Made by a program: the position numbers and the translations under genes. The notes below the pieces were generated by a model. That model saw nothing but the letters and a program-made list of their open reading frames with translations, had not been told where the DNA came from and did not search any database. Below, one piece after another: positions 14,407 to 22,549 of a stretch of DNA of 27,022 bases (positions within the stretch are counted from its first letter, which is position 1; the number at the start of each line of letters is the position of its first letter). The stretch covers positions 1-27,022 of the forward strand of contig CAZAPQ010000094.1 in assembly GCA_964487415.1 (NCBI GenBank). The letters are read 5' to 3'. The DNA is from DRVV01 sp964487415 (GTDB lineage: Archaea > Thermoproteota > Bathyarchaeia > Bathyarchaeales > Bathycorpusculaceae).

Positions 14407-14628
14407 ATGGTTAGTGAGGGAAGAGGTAGACTATTCAGGAGGAAGGATGGAAAATTCCTGATATATTTGCCGAAGGACTTAGCTGAGGACAGCATGTTCC
14501 CATTCAAGGTTTCAGATTCGATGTTTGTCAAGTTAAGCTTCAAAATAGGCGACGACAAGCTTATCGTAGAACGATGGCCACAGCAGGATAAAAACAGCAA
14601 CAACACCGTTCAGCCCAACGGCAATTAA
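14407..14628 (+). CDS. Small AbrB-like hypothetical protein
   Basis: A 73-residue protein. The pattern RLFRRKDGKFLIYLPKDLAED, FPFKVSDSMFVKLSFKIGDDKLIVERW resembles a swapped-hairpin AbrB/SpoVT-type fold: beta strand, an L-P-K-x-L turn, a loop and two strands ending in a hydrophobic IVE. Such proteins usually bind DNA as dimers, often as antitoxins or transition-state regulators, but there is no toxin gene beside it. The C-terminal tail (QQDKNSNNTVQPNGN) is polar and probably disordered. ATG at 14407 follows AAGGA. It lies 59 bases before the endonuclease V gene, possibly in one transcript. Family assignment is by pattern only. Confidence 0.68.
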   Translation: MVSEGRGRLFRRKDGKFLIYLPKDLAEDSMFPFKVSDSMFVKLSFKIGDDKLIVERWPQQDKNSNNTVQPNGN

Positions 14629-14687
14629 CAGACAATACCGAATAGTTTAATTTTTCCCTAATTTCTGAACTGTAGCGAAGGTTAGCA

Positions 14688-15374
14688 GTGAAATTTATGA
14701 CGCTTTCTGAAGTTAAAGGATCATTTTCAATAGAAAGGTTGCATGAAGCCCAGTTGCTACTGTCGAAGAAGGTTATTTTGGAAGATATGCTGCCGACGAA
14801 AATCCGCTATGTTGCAGGAGTGGATGTTGCCTATGGTAATGATTGGGCTATAGGCGCCGTTGCCGTTATGGACTATGATTCTTTAAATCTTGTTGAAGTG
14901 CAAACGGCCTGGCGTAAAGTTACTTTTCCATACATTCCCACCCTTCTTGCATTTCGAGAGTTGCCTCCGGCTGTGCTTTGTTATAAAAAACTTAAAAGTC
15001 AACCGGACGTGCTTTTAGTGGACGGTCATGGCCGCGCTCATCCCTATCGCTGTGGCTTTGCAAGTCATTTGGGCGTAGTCCTAGGCAAGCCAACCATAGG
15101 GGTTGCAAAAAGTAGGCTTATCGGCGAGTTTGAAAATCGGGAAGGAGACTTTGCTTATCTAAAGCATAAAGGAGAAATTATTGGCGCGGTGGTCAGAATT
15201 CTTCCCGCCAGAAAGCCTGTATATGTTAGCGTCGGCCATATGATGTCGCTGGAAACAGCGTTAAGAATTGTTAAACATTGCATAAGATACAGCAACAGTC
15301 CTGAACCATTAAGAATGGCGCATCAAATAGCCTCGAAGGAGAAAAGGAAAATTCAAACATCATTTAAATTTTAA
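14688..15374 (+). CDS. nfi: Endonuclease V
   Basis: Cleaves the second phosphodiester bond 3' of deoxyinosine in DNA; human and some other members prefer inosine in RNA. Key residues are visible: VAGVDVAYG with Asp46, PYIPTLLAFRE with Tyr82 and Glu91, LVDGHGRAHPYRCGFASHLG with Asp112 and His118, and GVAKS with Lys141. Length of 228 fits the family. The frame opens with GTG at 14688; ATG at 14697 gives a nearly identical product. Next to an HD hydrolase and a tRNA-binding OB-fold protein on the same strand, so an RNA role is worth considering, but a TATA-like box separates it from the HD gene. Confidence 0.95.
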   Translation: MKFMTLSEVKGSFSIERLHEAQLLLSKKVILEDMLPTKIRYVAGVDVAYGNDWAIGAVAVMDYDSLNLVEVQTAWRKVTFPYIPTLLAFRELPPAVLCYKKLKSQPDVLLVDGHGRAHPYRCGFASHLGVVLGKPTIGVAKSRLIGEFENREGDFAYLKHKGEIIGAVVRILPARKPVYVSVGHMMSLETALRIVKHCIRYSNSPEPLRMAHQIASKEKRKIQTSFKF

Positions 15375-15376
15375 AG

Positions 15377-15387
15377 TTTATATATTA
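15377..15387 (+). promoter_or_regulatory. TATA-like box for the HD-domain gene
   Basis: TTTATATATTA begins three bases after the endonuclease V stop codon and precedes the TTG at 15433 by about 50 bases. It suggests the HD and OB-fold genes can be transcribed separately from endonuclease V. Confidence 0.45.
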
Positions 15388-15432
15388 AAGAGTGAAGAGA
15401 TAGCCTATTCGCTGTCTCAGATGTGAGGATGT

Positions 15433-16143
15433 TTGCTTCACTCAGAGCTTAAGCTTCTGGTTGATAAGATCCGTAACAGAGATCTTAGGAAAAAGGTTAT
15501 AGAACTTCTTAAAAATCCCGTTTTCGAAATCAACGGCAAAGTATATTCAGGTTTACCCTTAGAAATTTCGCCGGCCGGATTATCTCATCATCACTCCTAT
15601 CCAGGAGGTTTTATTGAGCATGTGGTTTCTTCAACAAGATTGGCGCTGGCAATTTGTGATTCTGTGGAGAAGGTTTACCATGGAAAAGTTAACCGTGATC
15701 TGGTAATAGCTGGAATAATACTTCACGACATTTTTAAGCCATTAACCTATGCTATAGGAGAGGATGGAAGCATAACCTCCACAAATCTAGCCGATTATAT
15801 GGATCACCTTTCAATTGTCATCTCAGAACTTGTTCGCAGAGGCTTCCCTCTAGAATTAATTCACGTGGTTTCCGCTCATCATGGCGAAAACAGTCCCATT
15901 AAACCCCATACTATCGAAGCGCTGATCTGCCACCTAGCGGATCTTGTTGACTCAAAGCTGAACAACGAGATTCTAAGGGCTGCCTCCTTTCTAGCAAGGA
16001 AAACCGTCGGCGAAGATCTTCAGGGATTGAATTCTAAAGAGGCTTTCGAAATAATTTTAGCGAAGGCCGAGAGGGGCTGGGAAGGTGTGACGGAAGCCGT
16101 TAAGAAAATAAAGCAAGATAGAGAAAAGGGATGTAAAGGTTAA
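15433..16143 (+). CDS. HD-domain metal-dependent phosphohydrolase
   Basis: A 236-residue HD-superfamily protein. Candidate metal ligands are SHHHSYPGGFIEHV (51-64, His63), the HD doublet ILHDIFKP (97-103, His98-Asp99), SAHHGE (147-152) and CHLADLVDSKL (166-176, Asp170). The SYPGG-EH and LHDI-K arrangement resembles the HD domain of YhaM-type 3'-5' exoribonucleases, but the OB-fold domain of YhaM is not fused here; a separate OB-fold protein is encoded next door. Substrate unknown: nucleotide, cyclic nucleotide or RNA end are all possible. TTG at 15433 is chosen because GAGG lies four bases upstream and the nearby ATG at 15429 is in another frame that stops at once. Confidence 0.85.
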   Translation: MLHSELKLLVDKIRNRDLRKKVIELLKNPVFEINGKVYSGLPLEISPAGLSHHHSYPGGFIEHVVSSTRLALAICDSVEKVYHGKVNRDLVIAGIILHDIFKPLTYAIGEDGSITSTNLADYMDHLSIVISELVRRGFPLELIHVVSAHHGENSPIKPHTIEALICHLADLVDSKLNNEILRAASFLARKTVGEDLQGLNSKEAFEIILAKAERGWEGVTEAVKKIKQDREKGCKG

Positions 16144-16183
16144 AAAGGAAATAGACTATAAACGAAAGGAGTGGTGCCCTGAT

Positions 16184-16510
16184 ATGGAGATCACTTTTGA
16201 AGAATTTCAAAAGTTAGATATGCGTATTGGTAGAATTGTGGAAGCAAATCAAATTCCAGGGTCCAGGAATTTGATAAGGATGATTGTGGACTTTGGATCA
16301 GAGAAAAGGCAAGCTGTTGCGGGACTTCTCCAATGGTATAAACCTGAAGAGTTGGTGGGCAAAAAGTGCGCCTTCATCTTGAATCTTCAGCGAAGAAAAT
16401 TCATGGGAGTGGAATCCCAATGCATGATTTTGGCAGCTGAGGACGACAGGGGCAATGTGGTCATTCTACAGCCGGAAAAAGACATAATTGAAGGAAGCAA
16501 AATACATTAG
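16184..16510 (+). CDS. tRNA-binding OB-fold protein (MetRS beta / Trbp111 type)
   Basis: A 108-residue EMAP-II-like OB-fold. The family pattern is complete: FQKLDMRIGRIVEANQIPGSRNL, KRQAVAGLLQWYKPEELVGKK, and NLQRRKFMGVESQCMILAAED. In many archaea this unit is a separate beta subunit of methionyl-tRNA synthetase that improves tRNA binding; bacterial Trbp111 and CsaA are related. No MetRS catalytic gene is in the window. It follows the HD gene by 40 bases on the same strand. Its stop codon overlaps that of the convergent rfcL gene (shared TTAG at 16507-16510). Confidence 0.92.
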   Translation: MEITFEEFQKLDMRIGRIVEANQIPGSRNLIRMIVDFGSEKRQAVAGLLQWYKPEELVGKKCAFILNLQRRKFMGVESQCMILAAEDDRGNVVILQPEKDIIEGSKIH

Positions 16511-17769
16511 CCGCCTATTAACGCTTTTATTTCCTCAGCTCTTTCCTTATTTTCAGCCAGGTATTCTATCATTTCAGGAGTTAAATCAAGCCACTTTGCA
16601 ATTCCAGCGGCCATTTTAGGGTTATTCTTAAAGATTATTTTTAGATATGGTATTATCTCCTTCGAAGCCCTTATGGCTGAGATATGGCACTTACGCTTTA
16701 TTTTATGCCCAATCTCCAGTTGAAGGCTTCTTTCTTCCTTAGACCTTGAAAGCATTTGCACCCGTGCCGGAAAATGAAACGGCGTCCAACCGGAGGGTTT
16801 AGAGCCTGCTCTAGCCATGGCTACGCCTGCGGTCATCAAGTCGACAACATACCGTGTGAAGCTCCAGTCTTGACTGCGCCTTATCCTGCCCCTGTAAACA
16901 TCTGCCAGCGAAAGGGCGTCCATAGCCCTTGCCAAGTCATGAGGGTCTGTAAAATGGTTTGGAACATTTTCATATATCCACTCAAAAAGCATGTCAGCAT
17001 CAACATCCGCCATGCTTGCGGCACGCTTTGCACCATCGCAGGTCTTGCCATACATTATCATCTTCAAAACAGTGAATATATTCTCCTGCCTGTCTCTATA
17101 GCCCAGCCATGCCACATCATCATACGTCAACTTTTTCTTTCCCTGTGATAATGCTTGGAGGTCTATAACTGCCGATCGGATGTCGCCTTCTGAACGGCGT
17201 GCAATGAAGCTTAGAGCGCTCTCTTCAGCTTGAATGCCTTCCTTGAGGCATATGGCTTTTAAATGGCTTAAAACCTCGTTTACTGCTGGCTTTTTGAACT
17301 CTATAAGGAGACAGTAATTTCGAAGGAATGAGAACCGGGGATCATAGGCGTTGTTGGCTATCAATACTATGGGACATTGAGCCACCTTTACGATTTCAGT
17401 TATAGCTTTGACACCGCCCTTATCAGCCGTTCCCGTAAGCCCATCAAGCTCATCGAAGAGGATTATCCTCTTTTTACCAAACAAAGAGCCGTATTGGGAG
17501 GCTAAACCGGCGAAACGTTTCACGTTTTCCTCTGTTCGATAGTCACTAGCATTTTTTTCAATGAGTTCCATATTAAAGTCATTGGCCAAAGCTTCCACCG
17601 TGACTGTTTTGCCAACCCCAGGAGGGCCATAAATGAAGGCTGCCCTCTTCGGGGGAGGCCCCCAATTCCAAGATTTCACCCACTCTACAAGCTTTTGTAT
17701 CGCCTCCTTATTTCCCACAACCTCCTTCAAAGATTTTGGTTTGTGCTTAACAGTCCAGGGCTGGTACAC
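16507..17769 (-). CDS. rfcL: Replication factor C large subunit
   Basis: An AAA+ clamp-loader subunit that, with RfcS, loads PCNA onto primer-template junctions. Motifs: GPPGVGKT (Walker A, 48-55), LFDELDG (Walker B, 104-110), sensor-1 region VLIANNAYD and GDIRSAVIDLQAL. The 420 residues include the RFC collar. The C-terminal PIP box (usually near TLFxF) seen in many archaeal RfcL proteins is not present; the protein ends in a charged helix (AENKERAEEIKALIGG). GTG at 17769 lies three bases after the rfcS stop codon, so the two subunits are translationally coupled. Confidence 0.96.
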   Translation of the reverse strand: MYQPWTVKHKPKSLKEVVGNKEAIQKLVEWVKSWNWGPPPKRAAFIYGPPGVGKTVTVEALANDFNMELIEKNASDYRTEENVKRFAGLASQYGSLFGKKRIILFDELDGLTGTADKGGVKAITEIVKVAQCPIVLIANNAYDPRFSFLRNYCLLIEFKKPAVNEVLSHLKAICLKEGIQAEESALSFIARRSEGDIRSAVIDLQALSQGKKKLTYDDVAWLGYRDRQENIFTVLKMIMYGKTCDGAKRAASMADVDADMLFEWIYENVPNHFTDPHDLARAMDALSLADVYRGRIRRSQDWSFTRYVVDLMTAGVAMARAGSKPSGWTPFHFPARVQMLSRSKEERSLQLEIGHKIKRKCHISAIRASKEIIPYLKIIFKNNPKMAAGIAKWLDLTPEMIEYLAENKERAEEIKALIGG

Positions 17770-17772
17770 GCT

Positions 17773-18750
17773 TTACACCCTTTTGGCATTCTTCATTTCA
17801 TAGGCTGCTTCAACAAGTCGGGCTAATAAGGCGCTAAGCTGTATTTCCTCATCTGCACCTTCAACAAGCCTGTAATCTATTTCGCCAACAATTTCTGCAA
17901 GCTTTATCTTCCAAGGTTCAGGTATTTCTAGCCTGAAAATTTCTGTGTGAATTTGGCGGATTATATCGCTTCCAGCCACGCCGTACTTTTGAATCATTTC
18001 ACGAAGCTGCTTCCTTGCCTCGATAAAATTACCTTTCATGGCAGTCTCAATCATTTTTTGAACATCAGCCGGATTTGCCCTGCCAGCAATAGAATAAACA
18101 ATTTTCGAATCTATGGGTTTGCCCAGCGAAGCTGCAGCTTGCAGGGTGTTGATGGCCCTTCTTAAGTCCCCGCCACAGACCTCGAAGATAGCGTCTAACG
18201 CATCCCCTAGTAAAGTTAGCCCCTCCCTTTTAGCTATGTACTGCAAGTACTTGTCATGTTCATCCCTTGGAAGGTGTGTAAACCTAAAAGGGGCGCATCG
18301 AGACTGAATTGGTTCTATAATTTTGCCGCTATAGTTGGCACATAAAATGAAACGACAAGTTTCCGTGTAACGCTCCATGGTCCGCCTTAGGGCCTGCTGG
18401 GCGTCAGCGGTCATGTTATCTGCCTCGTCGAGGATCATTATCTTAAATGGGATTTCCCCGATAGCCTTAACCCTCGCAAAGGTCTTCACGGTTTCCCTTA
18501 CAACATCTATTCCTCTTTCATCGCTGGCATTTAATTCCATGATATAATCACGGTAATTCTCGCCGTAGAGATCCCTAGCCAAACATAGTGCAGCCGTAGT
18601 CTTTCCTGTTCCTGGAGGTCCTGCAAAAATGCAGTGGGGAACATTTTTAGCCTTGACAAAGCTTTTCAGCCTTTCAACTATCTCTTTCTGGTTCACCATG
18701 TCATCCAGCGTTTTCGGCCGGTACTTTTCAGCCCACATCTCAAAACTCAA
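17773..18750 (-). CDS. rfcS: Replication factor C small subunit
   Basis: An AAA+ clamp-loader subunit, normally four copies per complex. Motifs: EKYRPKTLDD (8-17), GPPGTGKT (44-51), MILDEADNM (105-113) and the arginine-finger SRC box (150-152). The 325-residue length is standard and no intein is present. TTG at 18750 is preferred over ATG 18738 because AGGAGG lies seven bases upstream. It is the first gene of the rfcS-rfcL pair and is divergent from gins23-mcm over 227 bases. Confidence 0.97.
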   Translation of the reverse strand: MSFEMWAEKYRPKTLDDMVNQKEIVERLKSFVKAKNVPHCIFAGPPGTGKTTAALCLARDLYGENYRDYIMELNASDERGIDVVRETVKTFARVKAIGEIPFKIMILDEADNMTADAQQALRRTMERYTETCRFILCANYSGKIIEPIQSRCAPFRFTHLPRDEHDKYLQYIAKREGLTLLGDALDAIFEVCGGDLRRAINTLQAAASLGKPIDSKIVYSIAGRANPADVQKMIETAMKGNFIEARKQLREMIQKYGVAGSDIIRQIHTEIFRLEIPEPWKIKLAEIVGEIDYRLVEGADEEIQLSALLARLVEAAYEMKNAKRV

Positions 18751-18977
18751 AAGTAAGCCTCCTTATCATGGTTAATAATAAGCATAAAGGCTGATTTAAA
18801 ATAAGTGTTTGCATTCCTTTTCTAGATTTTCCGTTAACTTTAGGCAAAATACTCAAATTATTTCACGAATAATCCGGCAAGTTATATTTAAAATGCAAAA
18901 TCCTGAATTATTTGTAAAATAATTTTAGACCTATAGCTTTTTATCTCACTTGCCAGTAACCCGTAAAGGGTGTTGGG
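18751..18977. promoter_or_regulatory. Divergent promoter region of rfcS-rfcL and gins23-mcm
   Basis: AT-rich. The plus-strand TATA-like GTTATATTTAAAATG (about 18880-18894) would direct a start near 18910-18915. Two dyads flank that box: ATTATT-TCACG-AATAAT (18857-18873) and AATTATTT-GTA-AAATAATT (18906-18924); the second would overlap the predicted start. The minus-strand TTATTTTAAAT (about 18795-18806) is a TATA candidate for rfcS. Box assignment and regulation are inference; the dyads are seen directly. Confidence 0.5.
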
Positions 18978-19553
18978 TTGCAGGCTAGGGTTTCCAACGT
19001 TATTAAAACGTTGGATTTCATGTTTGAAAATGAACCTATAAAAGTAATTGCTAACGCTGATCTTCCTGAAATTAGGTTAGTAGGCCTAGTTGTTGGACCA
19101 TTCGAGGAAGGCAACTCTTATGAAATACCATTCTGGGTTGCCCGGAAACTTGAAAAGCAGGGCATTATACGCTTTCGAGACGAGGATTTGCTGGACTCTG
19201 CTAAACTTTACAAGATTCAGTGGAAGGAGCGACTTCAAACAGCTGTCCAACTATCAGAATTCCCTAGGGATTTTTACCCAAAAATCCGCAGATACCTTTC
19301 AGAACTCAAAAAGGAGGCCATCAAAAGCCCGGAAAAGATGAGGGAGTATGAGAAGGCGAAATACTTAGCTGTTGACATTATAAACCTTAGGTTAAGGAAG
19401 ATTGTTTCTTTGGCTTCCACCCCAGTGCATGCGGCTCATGTCCTGAAAAATGTTACAGACGAGGAAATGTTTCTCTATGAAAGAATTTCAAAAATTATCG
19501 AAGAATGGAAAAATCAGCTGTTAACCCATGAAAATTTGGAGGAAGCTGAATGA
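18978..19553 (+). CDS. gins23: GINS subunit, Gins23 type
   Basis: A component of the CMG replicative helicase that bridges MCM and GAN/Cdc45. The order is small beta domain first (VGPFEEGNSYEIPFWVARKLEKQGIIRF, about 39-66) followed by an alpha-helical domain (FYPKIRRYLSELKKEA and onward), the B-A order of the Sld5-permuted Gins23 group. The 191 residues fit. TTG at 18978 is taken as start with GGGTG upstream; an ATG 14 codons later is possible. An 8-bp perfect inverted repeat (18994-19014) lies just inside the frame. The last codons overlap the mcm start (ATGA), showing translational coupling. Confidence 0.85.
   Translation: MQARVSNVIKTLDFMFENEPIKVIANADLPEIRLVGLVVGPFEEGNSYEIPFWVARKLEKQGIIRFRDEDLLDSAKLYKIQWKERLQTAVQLSEFPRDFYPKIRRYLSELKKEAIKSPEKMREYEKAKYLAVDIINLRLRKIVSLASTPVHAAHVLKNVTDEEMFLYERISKIIEEWKNQLLTHENLEEAE
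18994..19014 (+). repeat. 8-bp perfect inverted repeat at the gins23 5' end
   Basis: CCAACGTT (18994-19001) and AACGTTGG (19007-19014) with loop ATTAA. In mRNA this would fold into a hairpin starting 14 bases after the TTG start codon. Confidence 0.6.
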
Positions 19554-21580
19554 CTGAGCTAGAGGCCATAGACCCTCAGGAACGATTCCTTGAATTCTTC
19601 AAAAGTGAAAAATACCGTGAGAGAATCTCTCAACTTGCAGTCTCCGGAAAGAGTTCGCTAATAGTTGATTTCATAGATCTTCTAACATTCGATCAAAGTC
19701 TTGCCAACGCATTGCTTGAGCGACCAATTGAGTATTTAAAGTATGCAGATAATGCTGCGCAAACCCAGCTCGAAATAGAAGCATCCGACTATGCGGAGAA
19801 ACAGAGGGTAACGGTTAGAATTGTAAAGCTGCTTGAGGCCACCCCTATACGGAGAATGGGGGCAGCGCACATTGGAAAGCTTGTTATGGTTGAAGGCATT
19901 GTTGTGCGCTCTACATCTGTACGTCCAATGGTTATGAGGGCTGCTTTCAAGTGTAAAGGATGCGAAAATATAACATATGTTGACCAAGCAGGCCCATTTC
20001 TTAAAGCCCCCTTCGCATGTGCGAATCCGTCATGCCGAAGGAAAGGCCCGTTTGAGTTCATGCAGGAAGAGTCGACATTTATAGATTCGCAGGATATCCG
20101 CTTACAGGAGAGACCAGAAGATCTTCCGCCAGGGCAGTTGCCGAGGACCTTACATGTCAAGCTTGTAGGAAGCGAGATTGTTGATGTTGCAAGACCCGGA
20201 GATCACGTCTCAATTGTGGGCACGGTTCGTGCAGCAGCTCCTTCCCTTCCAAAGGCAGGTAAACTACGAACTTTTGTGCTTCACTTGGACGCGAACTCAG
20301 TTGAGGTTCTTGGGAAAGAGCCGGAGACTGCTCCTCCATCTCCGGAAGAGGAAAAACAAATTCTAGAGCTGGCAAAGGATCCGTGGATTTATAGGAAAAT
20401 AATTGCATCCATAGCTCCTTCAATATATGGATATGAGCATATAAAAGAGGCTATAATGTACCTTCTTTTTGGCGGTGTTCCAAAATTCCTGCCAGACATC
20501 AACGTGAGGGGGGAACTGAATGTTCTGCTTGTAGGAGATCCTGGCACAGCAAAATCTCAGCTTCTGCAGTATGTTGCGAGACTAGCGCCGAGAGGATTAT
20601 ACACTTCTGGAAGGGGAACCACCGCGGCAGGTTTGACGGCAGCTGTTATACGTGAGAAAGGCGGCGGAATGAGTCTTGAAGCTGGGGCTCTCGTGTTGGC
20701 AGACAAGGGAATAGCATGTATTGATGAGATAGATAAAATGCGTCCAGAAGACCGTGTTGCAATTCATGAGGCTATGGAGCAACACACGGTTTCCGTGGCT
20801 AAAGGTGGAATTGTGGCAACGCTTAATGCGAGGACAGCTATTCTTGCCGCCGCAAACCCCGCTCTTGGAAGATATGAGCCTCACCGTACAATAGCCGAAA
20901 ACATCTCCTTACCAGTGACAATACTCTCGAGGTTTGATTTGATATTTGTTTTAAGGGATGTCCCAAACAAAGAGGTGGACAGCAAAATGTCAGAGCATAT
21001 CCTTGAAATCCATAGGAAGGGGCTAAGTCCTACTGAGCCCCCGATCCCTCCAGATCTTCTGCGAAAATACATAAGCTATGCAAAGAGCATAAAGCCTGTG
21101 CTGACGACGGAGGCATTGCAGCGCCTAAAGGATTTCTACTTAGCCATGCGCTCAGTAAGCGAAACAGAGGGTTCACCCATAGCCATAACAGCCCGCCAGC
21201 TTGAATCCCTAATACGTATAGCCGAGGCCAGAGCCCGAGTAGCCCTACGAAAAGAGGTTTTAGCTGAGGATGCAGAAGCGGCCATAAGCATTATGAAGCG
21301 ATCTCTAGAGGAGGTTGGAATAGACCTTTCCTCATATAAGTTTGACATAGACCTAATAATGACTGGAAAGCCTAAAAGCCTAAGGGATAAATTGCAAGTA
21401 GTGCTTTCACTTTTAGCTGAGATGGAGCGAGAAACAGGACTTGTAGATAAAATGGCTCTTCTAAATAGGCTGGAGGCGGAATATAAAATACAGAGAAATG
21501 AGGCTGAGCGCCTGATAAATCAACTGCAACGAGAGGGCACAATATACGAGCCAAGGGAAGGATTCATAAAGAAAACTTAG
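19550..21580 (+). CDS. mcm: MCM replicative helicase
   Basis: Hexameric 3'-5' DNA helicase. The N-terminal domain carries a zinc site (Cys135, Cys138, Cys157, Cys162). The AAA+ core has GDPGTAKSQ (Walker A, 329-337), CIDEIDKM (Walker B, 390-397), ILAAANP (sensor 1) and SRFDLIF (arginine finger, 460-466). A C-terminal winged-helix tail follows (about 600-676). At 676 residues it is normal and has no intein. ATG overlaps the gins23 stop by four bases. The gins23-mcm pair is a widespread archaeal arrangement. Confidence 0.98.
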   Translation: MTELEAIDPQERFLEFFKSEKYRERISQLAVSGKSSLIVDFIDLLTFDQSLANALLERPIEYLKYADNAAQTQLEIEASDYAEKQRVTVRIVKLLEATPIRRMGAAHIGKLVMVEGIVVRSTSVRPMVMRAAFKCKGCENITYVDQAGPFLKAPFACANPSCRRKGPFEFMQEESTFIDSQDIRLQERPEDLPPGQLPRTLHVKLVGSEIVDVARPGDHVSIVGTVRAAAPSLPKAGKLRTFVLHLDANSVEVLGKEPETAPPSPEEEKQILELAKDPWIYRKIIASIAPSIYGYEHIKEAIMYLLFGGVPKFLPDINVRGELNVLLVGDPGTAKSQLLQYVARLAPRGLYTSGRGTTAAGLTAAVIREKGGGMSLEAGALVLADKGIACIDEIDKMRPEDRVAIHEAMEQHTVSVAKGGIVATLNARTAILAAANPALGRYEPHRTIAENISLPVTILSRFDLIFVLRDVPNKEVDSKMSEHILEIHRKGLSPTEPPIPPDLLRKYISYAKSIKPVLTTEALQRLKDFYLAMRSVSETEGSPIAITARQLESLIRIAEARARVALRKEVLAEDAEAAISIMKRSLEEVGIDLSSYKFDIDLIMTGKPKSLRDKLQVVLSLLAEMERETGLVDKMALLNRLEAEYKIQRNEAERLINQLQREGTIYEPREGFIKKT

Positions 21581-21611
21581 AATTGCCAGAAGCCTTTAGC
21601 CTTGCAATCAG

Positions 21612-22385
21612 TTATGAAATATATGTTATCTTTTTGTCTTCCAATCTCCGAAGCTCCTCTGCCTGTAGAGCCCTTTTCTCCTCAACTTTTTGTAAACGGG
21701 TCACCATGCTTTCCGCTTTAGCTATTTCTTCATCCATTCCTGAAAGATCCAACTCTATTCGCAAAAGTTTAGCCAAAACTTCCAAAATGCTTTTTGCCGC
21801 TTTAGGGTCGGGCAAGTATCCTCTTGTCTCGCCTAGAAGGCAAATGGCCTCCATACCTCTTAAGGGTGCCAACCCCAAAATCAGCCCAGCTACGCCAACG
21901 ATTGGGCTCCCCACGGGGCTTACTATGGCGTCTGCCCTTAATGCTTTTTCAAGAGCTGCTGGGCTGCTGGAAGCCGCTATTACTTTAGGCTTGTCTTTTG
22001 TTTCCATTCTATAACCGCCGAGAGTCACGACCAATTTCACCCCATATTTTCCTGCAAGATCCAGTATCTTGTTAGAGATTTCATATTGCCCCTCTATCGT
22101 CTGTGCTTGACTGTCTCCGGTGAAAATTATGAGGTCGTTTTCCCCCTTTTCGTTTATCCAATAGTAAAAAGTACCCCTTAAAAGTCTGACATTTCCATGC
22201 CTGTTCACCAGCACGAAATATGGAAAGTGCGGCGAATAGAGATATGCGAACTTTTGAGCCTTAAGCTGCTTAATCAAGTAGCGTACGGCTATTTTCCCAA
22301 CTAAGCCTAGACCAGGTAAACCCTCTATTAGAACCGGATTTTTCAATTCAACTTTTTTAAGCTCCTTTATTATGGTTTCCTTCAT
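21612..22385 (-). CDS. PAC2-family proteasome assembly chaperone
   Basis: A 257-residue homologue of archaeal PbaA/PbaB and eukaryotic PAC2. Features: LIEGLPGLGLVGKIAVRYL (19-37), the conserved glycine-rich opening, VVTLGGYRMETK, ASSSPAALEKAL, VGSPIVGVAGLILGL and LLGETRGYLPDPKAAKSIL. The C-terminal charged helix (DEEIAKAESMVTRLQKVEEK) is probably a coiled coil. Archaeal members promote assembly of proteasome alpha rings or act as general chaperones. ATG at 22385 overlaps the Nop10 stop (ATGA), so it is the last gene of the L44e-S27e-aIF2alpha-Nop10-PAC2 operon, a recurrent archaeal order. Confidence 0.93.
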   Translation of the reverse strand: MKETIIKELKKVELKNPVLIEGLPGLGLVGKIAVRYLIKQLKAQKFAYLYSPHFPYFVLVNRHGNVRLLRGTFYYWINEKGENDLIIFTGDSQAQTIEGQYEISNKILDLAGKYGVKLVVTLGGYRMETKDKPKVIAASSSPAALEKALRADAIVSPVGSPIVGVAGLILGLAPLRGMEAICLLGETRGYLPDPKAAKSILEVLAKLLRIELDLSGMDEEIAKAESMVTRLQKVEEKRALQAEELRRLEDKKITYIS

Positions 22386-22549
22386 TTTTGGCTCTCCTTT
22401 TTCAATGCCATCCTATATTTTAAATATCTATCATGAGGGGAAAACTTGGGAGGGTGAGGAATGCGGACAGCCCCACCACAGTAGGGACATTTATCCGTAT
22501 TAAGCGTATATCTTTCACATTTTATACATTTTCTTAAAAGCCAAGTCAT
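22382..22549 (-). CDS. nop10: Ribosome biogenesis protein Nop10
   Basis: A 55-residue H/ACA RNP component that binds Cbf5 during pseudouridylation. The N-terminal zinc ribbon has CIKC (Cys8, Cys11) and CPYC (Cys21, Cys24); then comes the linear motif PPKFSPHDRYLKYR that wraps Cbf5. I translated it by hand as it is too short for common ORF cutoffs. ATG at 22549 overlaps the aIF2-alpha stop, and its own stop overlaps the PAC2 start, a double ATGA coupling. Confidence 0.96.
   Translation of the reverse strand: MTWLLRKCIKCERYTLNTDKCPYCGGAVRIPHPPKFSPHDRYLKYRMALKKESQK

Noticed and set aside
16507..16510. Overlapping stop codons of rfcL and the OB-fold gene as a possible regulatory device
   Set aside because: TTAG serves both convergent stops, but such tail-to-tail overlaps are common in compact genomes.
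18751..18977. Possible replication origin between rfcS and gins23
   Set aside because: No Orc1/Cdc6 gene and no recognisable origin-recognition-box repeats; AT-rich dyads alone fit a promoter equally well.
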